A DNA stretch of 64,000 nt, taken from assembly GCA_029560875.1 (NCBI GenBank), contig JAKQKB010000033.1, forward strand, positions 62,001-126,000, read 5' to 3'. Below the pieces are notes generated by a model, which had not been told where the DNA came from, did no database searches, and saw only the letters and a list, made by a program, of their open reading frames with translations. Origin of the DNA: Bacteroidota bacterium. Lineage in GTDB: Bacteria > Bacteroidota > Bacteroidia > Bacteroidales > Tenuifilaceae. Below, one piece after another: positions 36,108-45,282 of this stretch. Both the position numbers and the translations under genes were made by a program. Position 1 is the first letter of the stretch. The number at the start of each line of letters is the position of its first letter.

Positions 36108-37706
36108 ATGAAACATATTTTCTCTAGCGTCTTACTATCGCTTTTAATACTCTTTACAGGTGGGGCTAAAGCCCAAACCGACCCCATTGTTCAAAAAATC
36201 ATAGAAATTGGGCAAACCGACAATCAAACAATGCAGCACTTGGATATGCTAGCCAACCGAATTGGTGGAAGACCTATTGGCTCTGCAAACTACGAAACGG
36301 CTGTTGTTTGGGCTGCACAGCAATTCAAGAATTGGGGAATGGAGGTTATTCTTCACGAAACAGGCGTTTTGCCAATTGGCTTTAACCGTGGCCCTTGGTT
36401 CGGACGACTATTAGATGAAAATGGAACAATTCTGCACTTCGCAACACCCTCATACACTGTTGGCACAAAAGGCGTTCAGCGCGGACACGTTCTAATTGAG
36501 CCCAAAACCAAACGCGAATTCGAACGGATGAAAGGCAAACTCAAAGGCGCATGGGTTCTTGTTTCTGGAAAAAGCAACGGTTGGCCAATAGACTACTCGG
36601 ACAAAGGAAATATTCGACGCGACTCAATAATCGCCCAAAATGCTGAGATTGAAAAGAAAAACGATGAAATTCGTCGCGAGAACTGGATGAATAGAAATGG
36701 CCAGCAAAAGGAACTTCTTCCCATGATTGAAGAACCAGGTCTGTTCTACAAACAAATGGTTGATGCAGGTATTTTTGGTATTATACAATCAAGTCCTGTT
36801 CCTATAACTGCCCTTTACGACAGGAAAAATATCGACAAAATGACCTGGGATAATTTGCCCAAAGTTCCAGATATCAAACTCGACGAGCATCAGTATAAGA
36901 TGATTGAGCAAATGGCGAAGGAACGCAGATACTTCCAGTTGGAGTTTGATATACGCAACCATTTCCGACCAGGGCCTATCCCCTACCACACAGTAATTGG
37001 AGTAATTAAAGGTACCGAATTCCCAAACGAGTATGTTATTATGGGTGGTCATCTCGATGCATTTGATGTTGCAACAGGCGCAGTCGATGATGCTTCTGGA
37101 GTTGCCCCCGCAATGGAAGCAGCAAGGATTATTATGAAAGCCGGAGGAAAGCCCAAACGCACAATTCTTGTTTGTCTATGGTCAGGCGAAGAATTTGGTC
37201 TTTTGGGTTCAACCGCTTGGGTTGAGGGCAATACCGATAAGATGGATAAAATATCTGCGATGTTCAACCGCGATGGAGGCCCAACTGTTCCAACTAGTAT
37301 AACTGTTCCAGAAGCAATGCTAAATGATTTTGAAAGTATCTGCAAACCAATAAATGGAATTAATACAAATTTCCCATTCGCAGTTCGCAAAGCAACTCCT
37401 CGCCCAAAGCCTAAATCGCCGGGTGGTACCGATACTGCACCATTTATTGTTCAGGGAGTACCTACATTCCAATTCGGTACTGAGGATATAAATGGATACG
37501 ATTTTAGTTACGGCGAAATTTGGCATACCGAACGCGATACCTACGATAAATGCCCTGCTGAATACTCAAACCACACATCTATTGTAACGGCAATTGTAGT
37601 TTATGGTGTTGCAAATTTAGACCACCTACTATCGCGCAATGGTCTTTTTGCTCCCGATGAACCTGAAAAACCAAAGGATGATGGCAAAAAGGGAAAGAAA
37701 AAATAG
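36108..37706 (+). CDS. M28-family zinc aminopeptidase, exported
   Basis: The 532 residues begin with a signal peptide (cut near GGAKAQ). A PA domain insert lies in the first half (GVQRGHVLIEPKTKREFER region). The M28 metal site is clear: VIMGGHLDAFDVATGAVDDASGVAP (His and bridging Asp), then LWSGEEFGLLGS (catalytic Glu and metal Glu), then an Asp in NRDGG and a His in IWHTERDTYDK. It removes N-terminal residues from peptides in the periplasm or outside. A Lys-rich tail (DDGKKGKKK) ends it. A terminator hairpin follows. Confidence 0.95.
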   Translation: MKHIFSSVLLSLLILFTGGAKAQTDPIVQKIIEIGQTDNQTMQHLDMLANRIGGRPIGSANYETAVVWAAQQFKNWGMEVILHETGVLPIGFNRGPWFGRLLDENGTILHFATPSYTVGTKGVQRGHVLIEPKTKREFERMKGKLKGAWVLVSGKSNGWPIDYSDKGNIRRDSIIAQNAEIEKKNDEIRRENWMNRNGQQKELLPMIEEPGLFYKQMVDAGIFGIIQSSPVPITALYDRKNIDKMTWDNLPKVPDIKLDEHQYKMIEQMAKERRYFQLEFDIRNHFRPGPIPYHTVIGVIKGTEFPNEYVIMGGHLDAFDVATGAVDDASGVAPAMEAARIIMKAGGKPKRTILVCLWSGEEFGLLGSTAWVEGNTDKMDKISAMFNRDGGPTVPTSITVPEAMLNDFESICKPINGINTNFPFAVRKATPRPKPKSPGGTDTAPFIVQGVPTFQFGTEDINGYDFSYGEIWHTERDTYDKCPAEYSNHTSIVTAIVVYGVANLDHLLSRNGLFAPDEPEKPKDDGKKGKKK

Positions 37707-37731
37707 TTTTTAAGAGTTAGAATAAAGATGA

Positions 37732-37760
37732 ATAGCGTATCAGAACAGATACGCTATTTT
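37732..37760 (+). terminator. Terminator after the M28 peptidase gene
   Basis: Perfect 10-base arms ATAGCGTATC and GATACGCTAT with a 6-base loop, followed by TTTT. Confidence 0.88.
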
Positions 37761-37761
37761 C

Positions 37762-37800
37762 GTCAACCCCTCAAGGGTTTAAAACCCTTGAGGGGTTGAC
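37762..37800. repeat. Perfect 19-base palindromic repeat
   Basis: Arms 37762-37780 and 37782-37800 (GTCAACCCCTCAAGGGTTT and its complement) are separated by one base. Its core GGTTTAAAACCCTT also occurs in the hairpin at 45283-45320, so they belong to one palindrome family. It directly follows a complete terminator. Confidence 0.85.
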
Positions 37801-37849
37801 TATTCCGAACTAACTTTCTTATTCTACCTTCTATTTCCATTCCTTTTCC

Positions 37850-37857
37850 TACCTTTG
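37850..37857 (+). promoter_or_regulatory. -7 box before grpE
   Basis: TACCTTTG matches TAnnTTTG, about 100 bases before grpE. No CIRCE element is seen in the leader. Confidence 0.5.
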
Positions 37858-37956
37858 TGCCATTTTGACGCAAACAGCTAATTGGAACAACTTTTGATTA
37901 AATCTGTTTGCAAAAAAAGAACCTTGATAATCAAATAAAAAACTACATATTGCGCT

Positions 37957-38547
37957 ATGAGCAAGAAACATAAGCATAACGAAGAGATGGCAGAGGAGAA
38001 AAAAACTACCGAAGGAAATGATACTCAAACCGCACAGGCGGAAGAGAATATCGCTGTTGAGAATGAGCAAACCTCTCAACCTGAGGCCGACAAAAAAGAA
38101 GAAACTGTTGATTTTGCAGGTCAGTTTGAGGATATGAGGGACAAATACCTTCGTCTTTCGGCCGAGTTCGACAACTACCGAAAAAGAACACTCCGCGAAA
38201 AGTCCGACATCTTAAAATATGGTTCGGAGGAAGTTTTAAAAGATTTACTTCCTGTTGTTGATGATTTAGACAGAGCCCTAAAAGTAATAGAAACGGCCAC
38301 CGATATTAACGCAGTTAAGGATGGACTATCGTTAATTGTGAACAAATTCAACGAGTTCCTAAAATCGAAAGGCGTTAAGGAAATTGATGCTGTTGGACAG
38401 GAATTGAATACCGATTTGCATGAAGCTATCACAAAGTTCCCTGTTCAAGACGACGCACAAAAGGGGAAGATTGTAGACGTAGTTCAAAAAGGATATATGC
38501 TTAACGATAAAGTAATGCGTTTCTCAAAGGTAGTAGTGGGCGAATAA
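37957..38547 (+). CDS. grpE: Nucleotide exchange factor GrpE
   Basis: The 196 residues have the GrpE plan: a charged, disordered N-terminus (residues 1-50), a long helix with [26 protein letters not shown], then [13 protein letters not shown] and a beta domain closing with [20 protein letters not shown]. It releases ADP from DnaK in the chaperone cycle. It is followed 13 bases later by dnaJ; dnaK is not in this window. A -7 box 100 bases upstream is the likely promoter. No heat-shock operator could be recognised. Confidence 0.96.
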   Translation: MSKKHKHNEEMAEEKKTTEGNDTQTAQAEENIAVENEQTSQPEADKKEETVDFAGQFEDMRDKYLRLSAEFDNYRKRTLREKSDILKYGSEEVLKDLLPVVDDLDRALKVIETATDINAVKDGLSLIVNKFNEFLKSKGVKEIDAVGQELNTDLHEAITKFPVQDDAQKGKIVDVVQKGYMLNDKVMRFSKVVVGE

Positions 38548-38560
38548 GCGAACAATTATC

Positions 38561-39718
38561 ATGACAACAAAAAGAGATTTTTACGAGATACTGGGTGTTA
38601 GCAAAAATGCCAGCAAGGAGGAAATAAAAAAAGCCTACAGGCAAAAAGCCATTCAGTACCACCCCGATAAAAACCCCGGCGACAAAGAGGCAGAGGATAA
38701 GTTTAAGGAAGCCGCCGAGGCATACGAGGTTTTAAGCGATGACAATAAACGCGCCCGATACGACCAATTCGGACATGCTGGAATGGGTAGTTCAGGAGGT
38801 GGTTACTCCCACGATTGGAATATCGATGATATTTTCTCGCAATTTGGCGATATCTTTGGCGGTCATTTTGGCAGTTTTGGAGGATTCGGCGGGTTTGGCG
38901 GTGGCGGAGGAAGAGGCGGACGTCGAGTTGCTCGTGGTACCGATTTACGCGTAAAGGTTAAACTAAACTACTCCGAGATTGCAAATGGCGTTGAGAAAAA
39001 AATCAAGGTAAATAAATACGTTAGCTGCAACTCTTGCAGTGGCACGGGAGCCGAAAGTTCATCGGGATATACAACCTGTTCAACCTGCCGTGGCTCAGGG
39101 CGTGTTACTCAAGTTGTAAACAGCATTTTTGGCCAAATGCAACAGGCCACAACATGCCCAACCTGCGGAGGCGAAGGCAAAACCATAATCAACAAATGTA
39201 AAGCCTGCAGCGGCGAGGGTGTTGTTCGCGACAGCGAGGTAATTACCATAAACATTCCTGCGGGGGTTGCCGAAGGTATGCAACTGAGTGTATCGGGCAA
39301 AGGAAATGCAGCCCGCAGAGGTGGTGTTCCGGGCGATTTACTAGTAATAATTGAAGAGGAGAAACATTCTGAGTTAATTCGCGATGGTAACGACCTCATA
39401 TACAACCTAAGCGTTAGCATCCCCGATGCTATTCTTGGTGCTCCCATTGAGATTCCCACAATTGATGGAAAAGTAAAAATCAAGATAGAACCCGGAACCC
39501 AACCTGGCAAAATTTTGAGGCTAAGAGGAAAGGGGTTGCCCGAGGTTAACAGCTACAACCGTGGCGATTTGCTTGTTGCAATAAACGTTTATATACCAAA
39601 GAGCCTAAGCAAAGACGAAAAAGCAATTATCGAAAAGATATCGAAGTCGCCAAGTTTTGCTCCCGATCCAAAGGAACAAACATCGTTTTTTGAACGAATG
39701 CGAGGATATTTTGAGTAG
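38561..39718 (+). CDS. dnaJ: Chaperone protein DnaJ
   Basis: At 385 residues it is a full class A DnaJ. The J-domain (1-72) has [13 protein letters not shown] with the HPD triad that stimulates DnaK. A Gly/Phe-rich linker follows (about 80-130). The zinc domain has four CxxCxGxG repeats ([32 protein letters not shown]). Two beta client-binding domains and a dimer tail complete it. It delivers unfolded proteins to DnaK. It shares the grpE transcript and is ended by a hairpin. Confidence 0.97.
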   Translation: MTTKRDFYEILGVSKNASKEEIKKAYRQKAIQYHPDKNPGDKEAEDKFKEAAEAYEVLSDDNKRARYDQFGHAGMGSSGGGYSHDWNIDDIFSQFGDIFGGHFGSFGGFGGFGGGGGRGGRRVARGTDLRVKVKLNYSEIANGVEKKIKVNKYVSCNSCSGTGAESSSGYTTCSTCRGSGRVTQVVNSIFGQMQQATTCPTCGGEGKTIINKCKACSGEGVVRDSEVITINIPAGVAEGMQLSVSGKGNAARRGGVPGDLLVIIEEEKHSELIRDGNDLIYNLSVSIPDAILGAPIEIPTIDGKVKIKIEPGTQPGKILRLRGKGLPEVNSYNRGDLLVAINVYIPKSLSKDEKAIIEKISKSPSFAPDPKEQTSFFERMRGYFE

Positions 39719-39747
39719 TTGAAGTCTTTTTCATAAATCACACAAAA

Positions 39748-39797
39748 TGAGCGGTTACAATGAATTATTCGAATTCGTGTACCGCTCAAACTTTTTT
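39748..39797 (+). terminator. Terminator of grpE-dnaJ
   Basis: Arms TGAGCGGTTACA (39748-39759) and TGTACCGCTCA (39778-39788), one bulge, then a T run at 39791-39797. The loop holds an inner GAAT/ATTC pair. Confidence 0.75.
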
Positions 39798-39813
39798 TAA
39801 CAGTTTAACGATT

Positions 39814-39841
39814 TTGAGATTTAATTAAACTTTTACCTTTG
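39814..39841 (+). promoter_or_regulatory. Promoter of the ABC transporter pair
   Basis: TTG (39814-39816) and TACCTTTG (39834-39841), spaced 17 bases; the start codon is 109 bases on. Confidence 0.5.
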
Positions 39842-39949
39842 TTTGCGTCTTAAATAAAAAAGATAAAAGATTTTCGAAAAATGTAACAAATCAAAACTTA
39901 TTAGTCTAACTCTTAGAATTAACAAATAATACATTAAATTTTCCCAACT

Positions 39950-40891
39950 ATGAACCTACTAGAAGCACACGGTATTGAAAAACGCTATTCGGGCCACCTT
40001 GCGCTCGACGATGTTAGCATTATGGTTCCTAAAGGCACCATTTATGGACTGTTAGGACCAAATGGTGCAGGAAAAACAACCCTTATTAGAATTATCAACC
40101 AAATTACTGGCCCCGATAAAGGCGAGGTGCTTTTTAATGGCCGAAAACTTGAAGCCAACGATATCTACAAAATAGGATATCTGCCCGAGGAACGCGGATT
40201 ATATAAAAAAATGAAGGTTGGCGAACAAGCCCTTTTCCTATCTCAACTCAAAGGTTTGAGCAGAAACGATGCAATGAAACGCCTCAAGTATTGGTTCGAG
40301 AAATTTGAGATTCAAAGTTGGTGGGATAAGAAAATTGAGGAACTATCGAAAGGTATGGCTCAAAAGGTACAGTTTATGGTTACTGTTATTCACGAGCCCG
40401 AACTGCTTATATTTGATGAGCCATTCAGCGGTTTCGACCCAATAAATACTCAACTTGTAAAGGACGAAATTCTTGAACTGAAGAAGAAGGGAACTACCAT
40501 TATCTTCTCAACCCACAACATGTCAACCGTCGAGGATTTGTGCGACCATATCACCCTTATCAACAAGTCAAAAAATATTCTTAGCGGACAAATTGATAAT
40601 GTGAGGATGAACTACGGTAGCAACATTTTTGAGGTTGGCTACCGCGGCAATTACGATGCTATTGCAAGTAACCTTGGGGGAATGTTCGAGATTATAAACA
40701 ATAACATCGAAAACGCTGTACCTAAACTACAGGTTAAAGTTTCAAACCCAGCTGAAAGCAACAAGTTACTCCAAAGCATCCTCCCTCATACCGAAGTTGT
40801 ATCGTTCAACCCAGTTGTACCAAGCATGCACGATATCTTTATAAAAGTGGTAAGCGAGTACAACAAAACTCACGGTTTATCAAATAACTAA
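39950..40891 (+). CDS. ABC transporter ATP-binding protein (ABC-2 type)
   Basis: The 313 residues have one ABC ATPase domain: Walker A GPNGAGKTT, then YLPEERGLYKKMKVGEQ, the signature as LSKGMAQKVQF, Walker B LLIFDEPFSGFDP, and the switch His in STHNMSTVEDLCD. A C-terminal DUF4162-like extension (residues about 225-305) follows. It powers the permease encoded 26 bases downstream, together resembling NatAB-type exporters. The substrate could be sodium, lipids or small toxic compounds; the sequence does not say. Confidence 0.94.
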   Translation: MNLLEAHGIEKRYSGHLALDDVSIMVPKGTIYGLLGPNGAGKTTLIRIINQITGPDKGEVLFNGRKLEANDIYKIGYLPEERGLYKKMKVGEQALFLSQLKGLSRNDAMKRLKYWFEKFEIQSWWDKKIEELSKGMAQKVQFMVTVIHEPELLIFDEPFSGFDPINTQLVKDEILELKKKGTTIIFSTHNMSTVEDLCDHITLINKSKNILSGQIDNVRMNYGSNIFEVGYRGNYDAIASNLGGMFEIINNNIENAVPKLQVKVSNPAESNKLLQSILPHTEVVSFNPVVPSMHDIFIKVVSEYNKTHGLSNN

Positions 40892-40917
40892 TTCATCAAT
40901 CTAAAAAAATAAGAGTA

Positions 40918-42267
40918 ATGAAGCAGATATATCTTATACTCCAACGCGAGTTTATGACAAGGGTTAGAAAAAAATCATTCATCATACTAACTCTGCTTAC
41001 TCCATTTTTCTTTGCTGCAATGATGGTACTTCCATCGTACCTAGCAACAATGGAAGATACCGATGTTAAAAGCATTGCAATTATTGATAACACTGGAAAT
41101 TTTGCCGATGCAGTTCCTCAAACTGAGTATTTAAAGTTCAGTTATATCACCGATACTCCTGTCGATAAATTAAAAAACTCCTTGGAAGAATCGGGATATT
41201 ACGCCCTACTTGCAATTGATAGCACATCGGAAAAAATCACACCAAGGCTCACAATCTATTCCACAAAGCAACCTTCAATCGATGTAATATCGCATATTGA
41301 GAATTCACTTGAGAAGGAGATAGAAACCCGCAAGTTAAAGTCCTACAATATCGAGAATCTTGATAAAATTCTGGATGATGTAAAAACCGAGGTTAATCTC
41401 CGCTCGATTAAGGTGACTAAGGATGGCGAGGAAAAGGAAAGTAGCACCCTAATTACCATGGGAATTGCATACATCCTTAGCTTCCTTATGTACATGATGG
41501 TTCTGCTGATGGGTAACCAGATTATGCAGGGTGTTATTGAGGAAAAAAACAACCGTGTTATCGAGGTGATTATTTCGTCAATCAAACCTATAAACCTGAT
41601 GTTGGGTAAAATTTTCGGTTTGGCATCGGTTAGCCTACTACAAATCTTTATTTGGGTGGTTCTAACATTTGGACTAGCAACCGTTGGACTAAGTTTTATT
41701 ACCGAGAAAGGGCAAAAAGCCAACATTGAGCAAGTAAAGACTGCCCAGGATATGATGGGACAGCAAGGCATTGATACAGCGACAATCCCTACCGATATTG
41801 AACCTAGCGAGGGTGAAAGTTTTATAACTGCACTTAAAAATCAAAATTTCGTACTGATAATTGGAGGTTTTATTTTCTACTTCCTAGTTGGATTTTTGTT
41901 GTATGCTGCGCTATACGCCGCGGTTGGTTCGGCTGTAGAGAACATTACCGACACACAGCAACTAGTTTTGCCAATAACGCTTCCGCTTATACTTGCTCTA
42001 TTTGTTATGATTAGCGGAATAAAATCGCCCGACAGTCCTTTGGTTTTCTGGTTCTCAATGATTCCATTCACATCGCCAGTGGTTATGCTTACCCGCTTGC
42101 CCTTTGGAGTACCTGGCTGGCAACTAGCTCTATCTGCATCACTCCTAGTTATCACCTTTATAATTGTTACAATTTTTGCAGCAAAGATTTACCGTGTAGG
42201 TATTTTGATGTACGGCAAAAAGTACACCTGGGCCGAAATGTGGAAATGGATGCGTTATAAAAACTAA
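40918..42267 (+). CDS. ABC-2 type permease (NatB-like)
   Basis: The 449 residues have the ABC2_membrane_3 layout: a first membrane segment near residues 20-40 (SFIILTLLTPFFFAAMMVL), a large extracytoplasmic domain (about 45-165), then five or six C-terminal membrane segments. VIEEKNNRVIEVIISSIKPINLMLGKI is the coupling-helix motif of this family, and GSAVENITDTQQLVLPITLPL lies between later helices. It is the membrane partner of the preceding ATPase, and together they are expected to export a substrate. The pair ends at a 15-base-pair hairpin. Confidence 0.93.
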   Translation: MKQIYLILQREFMTRVRKKSFIILTLLTPFFFAAMMVLPSYLATMEDTDVKSIAIIDNTGNFADAVPQTEYLKFSYITDTPVDKLKNSLEESGYYALLAIDSTSEKITPRLTIYSTKQPSIDVISHIENSLEKEIETRKLKSYNIENLDKILDDVKTEVNLRSIKVTKDGEEKESSTLITMGIAYILSFLMYMMVLLMGNQIMQGVIEEKNNRVIEVIISSIKPINLMLGKIFGLASVSLLQIFIWVVLTFGLATVGLSFITEKGQKANIEQVKTAQDMMGQQGIDTATIPTDIEPSEGESFITALKNQNFVLIIGGFIFYFLVGFLLYAALYAAVGSAVENITDTQQLVLPITLPLILALFVMISGIKSPDSPLVFWFSMIPFTSPVVMLTRLPFGVPGWQLALSASLLVITFIIVTIFAAKIYRVGILMYGKKYTWAEMWKWMRYKN

Positions 42268-42292
42268 ACTAGATTTCCATAAAATAATTTGA

Positions 42293-42326
42293 AAAGCGAA
42301 GAATCTAGCAATAGATTTTTCGCTTT
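42293..42326 (+). terminator. Terminator after the ABC transporter pair
   Basis: Continuous 15-base arms (42293-42307 and 42312-42326, one wobble pair) around GCAA, followed by a T-rich stretch. Confidence 0.88.
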
Positions 42327-42348
42327 CTTTATTACAAATTTTTCGAGA

Positions 42349-42984
42349 ATGACTGAATCAAAAGAAAAACTATATAAAGCAATAGAACAGCACTGCGAGG
42401 GCGATTCAACTGGCCACGATTGGTGGCATATTTACCGTGTTGTTAAACTGGCGCTTAGAATTGGGGAGCAAGAAAACGCCAACATCGAACTTGTTGAGAT
42501 TGCCGCTCTTATGCACGATTTGGACGACTGGAAACTTTCTTCCGATTCTGAAAATTACCCAAATGCTCGGAAACTTCTTAAAGAGAACGACTTCGACCAA
42601 TCTACAATTGATAGGGTTATTGAGATAGTTGAGCAGGTTTCGTTCAAGGGGGCTGGGGTTGACACAACCCCTGGAAGTATTGAGGCAAAGGTTGTACAGG
42701 ATGCTGACAGGCTCGATGCTATAGGTGCCATTGGTGTTGCCCGTGCTTTTGCGTTTGGCGGTTCCAAAGGTCGACCATTGTATGCTCCCGAAGTTGAACC
42801 GCAAATGCATCAATCCTTTGAGGAGTACAAGCAATCCAAGGGGCATACAATCAACCATTTTTACGAAAAACTTCTGCTCCTAAAGGATAGACTCAACACA
42901 AATACTGCGAAGGAAATCGCCACCGAACGCCATAAGTTTATGCAACTGTTCTTGGACCAATTCTACAAAGAGTGGAATATATAA
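42349..42984 (+). CDS. HD-domain phosphohydrolase
   Basis: Read from the ATG at 42349 this is 211 residues. A longer frame from a TTG at 42289 would run through the terminator hairpin and adds no family-like sequence, so I reject it. The HD metal site is HDWWHIYRVVKLALRI, then ALMHDLDDWK, and VVQDADRLDAIGAIGVARAF near residue 120. It resembles the YedJ-type HD group, small metal-dependent phosphohydrolases with unclear nucleotide or phosphate substrates. The gene is free-standing before ppx, with a gap that contains one copy of the suf-type 13-base repeat unit. Confidence 0.93.
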   Translation: MTESKEKLYKAIEQHCEGDSTGHDWWHIYRVVKLALRIGEQENANIELVEIAALMHDLDDWKLSSDSENYPNARKLLKENDFDQSTIDRVIEIVEQVSFKGAGVDTTPGSIEAKVVQDADRLDAIGAIGVARAFAFGGSKGRPLYAPEVEPQMHQSFEEYKQSKGHTINHFYEKLLLLKDRLNTNTAKEIATERHKFMQLFLDQFYKEWNI

Positions 42985-43003
42985 TGAATGTGAGGAAGGA
43001 AAC

Positions 43004-43016
43004 GAAGTTAGAGGAA
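43004..43016 (+). repeat. Solo copy of the 13-base unit
   Basis: GAAGTTAGAGGAA differs by one base from GAAGTTAAAGGAA at 13091, in a similar purine-rich setting (about 42991-43017). Confidence 0.5.
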
Positions 43017-43076
43017 TGTTTATTCTCTTACTTAATTAATCGGATATACTTAGTCTAATATAAAATATCTTCAAAA

Positions 43077-44003
43077 ATGAATATCGCAATTATCGACCTT
43101 GGCACAAACACTTTTAACCTTCTAGTTGCCCAAAGTAACGGAAACGGAAAGTACAACATCATTCACGAAAGCAAGCATCCTGTAAAACTTGGCGAAGGCG
43201 GATTGACACAGAAAATAATTACCCCTGCGGCTTGGCAACGCGGAATAGATGCCATCGACAAGCATATGCAAACAGCCAAAGGGCTCTCTGCTGAGAAGTT
43301 CTTCGCTTTTGCAACTTCAGCCACCCGCGATGCTTCCAACGGAAAAGAGTTTGTTGATGAAATCTACAACCGATTCGGGCTAAAAATTGAGGTTATTGAT
43401 GGTTCACGCGAAGCTAACTTAATATATAAAGGAGTTCGGCAGGCCATTGAATTGGGTGATGAGTGCAACCTAATCGTCGATATTGGTGGAGGTAGCAACG
43501 AAATAATTCTAGCCAACTCAAAGGAGATTTTCTGGCTAAAAAGTTTCGACTTAGGGGTATCGCGCCTAATGCAGCTATTCAACCCTTCCGACCCAATATC
43601 GAAGGAGCAAATAATTGCCATTGAAAACCATATCAGGAAGGAAATTGAACTTCTTTTCGTTGCAGTAAAAAAACACAAACCCACAAGAATGGTTGGGAGT
43701 TCTGGCTCCTTCGACTCATTTAGGAATATCCTTGAATTTGCTGGTAAAATAGAGTTATCCGATAAAACCTGGGCGCAAATACCAATGCAGGAATATGTAA
43801 ATCTGCACAACCTATTCATCAATTCAGTTCGCGAGGAGAGGCTTAAAATCAAAGGGCTTGACCCAATCCGTGTGGATTTAATTGTGCTTGCATCAATATT
43901 TGTGAATTTTCTTGTGGAGCAGTTCGAAATTAAATCGATGCACCAATCGGAATATGCGTTAAAGGAAGGCTTTTTGAGCGAACTATCGGAAAGCATTCAG
44001 TAA
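43077..44003 (+). CDS. Exopolyphosphatase / Ppx-GppA phosphatase
   Basis: The 308 residues make the two-lobe ASKHA fold of the Ppx/GppA family: IIDLGTNTFNLLVA (phosphate loop 1), FATSATRDASNGKEF, and LIVDIGGGSNEIIL (phosphate loop 2). There is no C-terminal HD extension, so this is the short form of about 300 residues. It would cleave terminal phosphate from polyphosphate, or pppGpp to ppGpp; the two are hard to tell apart by sequence. It is next to an HD hydrolase gene and a sigma-54 activator, which may hint at a phosphate or stress theme. Confidence 0.94.
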   Translation: MNIAIIDLGTNTFNLLVAQSNGNGKYNIIHESKHPVKLGEGGLTQKIITPAAWQRGIDAIDKHMQTAKGLSAEKFFAFATSATRDASNGKEFVDEIYNRFGLKIEVIDGSREANLIYKGVRQAIELGDECNLIVDIGGGSNEIILANSKEIFWLKSFDLGVSRLMQLFNPSDPISKEQIIAIENHIRKEIELLFVAVKKHKPTRMVGSSGSFDSFRNILEFAGKIELSDKTWAQIPMQEYVNLHNLFINSVREERLKIKGLDPIRVDLIVLASIFVNFLVEQFEIKSMHQSEYALKEGFLSELSESIQ

Positions 44004-44009
44004 ATACAA

Positions 44010-44039
44010 TTGCTATAATCCGTTTTTTGGTTAATTTTA
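44010..44039 (+). promoter_or_regulatory. Promoter before the second sigma-54 activator
   Basis: TTG (44010-44012), a 19-base gap and TAATTTTA (one base from TAnnTTTG) at 44032-44039. Confidence 0.5.
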
Positions 44040-44045
44040 CCCATC

Positions 44046-44080
44046 AAAGGTTAAACCTAACTGGTTAACCTTTAACCTTT
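44046..44080 (+). promoter_or_regulatory. GGTTAA palindrome cluster (candidate operator)
   Basis: AAAGGTTAA (44046-44054) pairs with TTAACCTTT (44065-44073), and TTAACCTTT recurs at 44072-44080. GGTTAACC at 44063-44070 is a perfect palindrome. It lies just after the predicted transcript start, as an operator would. Confidence 0.4.
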
Positions 44081-44092
44081 AATTATTCAGAT

Positions 44093-45256
44093 ATGTCCAA
44101 AATACTAGTAATCGACGACGAAAAAGCTATCCGCAATACGCTTAAGGAGATATTGGAGTTCGAAAGTCACACTGTAGATTTAGCCGAAGATGGCGCTGCT
44201 GGAGTTGAAATGTTTACCAACGGTGGTTACGATATTGTTCTTTGCGATATTAAAATGCCGCAAATGGATGGTATTGAGGTTTTGGATAAGCTGCAGGAGC
44301 AATCTAACGATACTCCTGTGATTATGATATCGGGTCACGGAAATATTGACACCGCTGTTGAAGCAATCAAAAAAGGAGCTTACGATTTTATTGAGAAGCC
44401 CCTCGACCTAAACCGACTACTTATTACAATCCGCAATGCCACCGATAAAACTACGCTAATTCAGGAAACTAAAGTCTTAAAGCGAAAGGTTAACAAAGCA
44501 TTTGATATTGTTGGGGAATCGCCTGCAATTACAAAGGTAAAGGATATGATTGAGCGCGTTGCTCCAACCGAGGCGCGCGTTCTTATTACAGGACCTAACG
44601 GAACGGGTAAAGAATTGGTATCGCGCTGGTTGCACGAGAAAAGCAGTCGCGCTGCAATGCCATTCGTGGAGGTAAACTGCGCCGCAATCCCTTCGGAATT
44701 AATCGAGAGCGAACTATTCGGTCATGAAAAAGGAGCTTTCACCTCTGCCATTAAGCAACGTAAAGGAAAATTCGAGCAAGCCGATGGTGGCACACTATTC
44801 CTCGACGAAATTGGCGATATGAGCCTTAGCGCCCAAGCGAAAGTTTTACGTGCTTTGCAGGAACACAAAATCAGCCGCGTAGGTAGCGATAAGGATATCA
44901 CCGTGAATGTCCGTGTTATTGCCGCAACAAATAAAAACCTAACCAAGGAGATTGAACTCGGAAACTTCCGCGAGGACTTGTACCACAGACTCAGCGTAAT
45001 TATTATTCATGTTCCAGCATTAAACGAAAGGTTGGAGGATATTCCTCTACTATCGGCTCATTTTAACGAACTAATTTGTGGAGAGTACGGCATACAGCCA
45101 AAACAAATAACCCCCGATGCCATTGATGAACTGAAAAAACTAAAGTGGACAGGAAATATACGAGAACTACGCAATGTTATTGAACGTCTGATTATTTTAA
45201 GCGACAAGGAGATAACTGGCAAGGATGTAAAAGCGTTTGCTGGACCAGCGTTTTAG
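44093..45256 (+). CDS. Sigma-54 activator-type response regulator lacking a DNA-binding domain
   Basis: The 387 residues have a receiver (phospho-Asp52 in IVLCDIKM, Lys102 in FIEKPLDL) and an AAA+ domain with Walker A TGPNGTGKE, Walker B GGTLFLDEIGDM and FREDLYHRL. The sigma-54 contact loop reads GAFTSA (214-219) in place of GAFTGA. The protein ends with ITGKDVKAFAGPAF soon after the AAA+ lid, with no Fis helix-turn-helix. Relatives of this length occur in Bacteroidota, so it is probably not a truncation. It may act from solution, or through another DNA-bound partner. No kinase lies nearby. Confidence 0.95.
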   Translation: MSKILVIDDEKAIRNTLKEILEFESHTVDLAEDGAAGVEMFTNGGYDIVLCDIKMPQMDGIEVLDKLQEQSNDTPVIMISGHGNIDTAVEAIKKGAYDFIEKPLDLNRLLITIRNATDKTTLIQETKVLKRKVNKAFDIVGESPAITKVKDMIERVAPTEARVLITGPNGTGKELVSRWLHEKSSRAAMPFVEVNCAAIPSELIESELFGHEKGAFTSAIKQRKGKFEQADGGTLFLDEIGDMSLSAQAKVLRALQEHKISRVGSDKDITVNVRVIAATNKNLTKEIELGNFREDLYHRLSVIIIHVPALNERLEDIPLLSAHFNELICGEYGIQPKQITPDAIDELKKLKWTGNIRELRNVIERLIILSDKEITGKDVKAFAGPAF

Positions 45257-45282
45257 AGAAATAAAATTCTCCCTAAATAAAA

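Noticed and set aside
42289-42348. TTG-started extension of the HD hydrolase gene
   Set aside because: It runs through a strong terminator hairpin (42293-42326) and adds no family-like residues; the ATG at 42349 fits better.
43364-43996. 210-residue minus-strand frame opposite Ppx/GppA
   Set aside because: The plus strand encodes a clear, conserved protein; the mirror frame has no recognisable motif.
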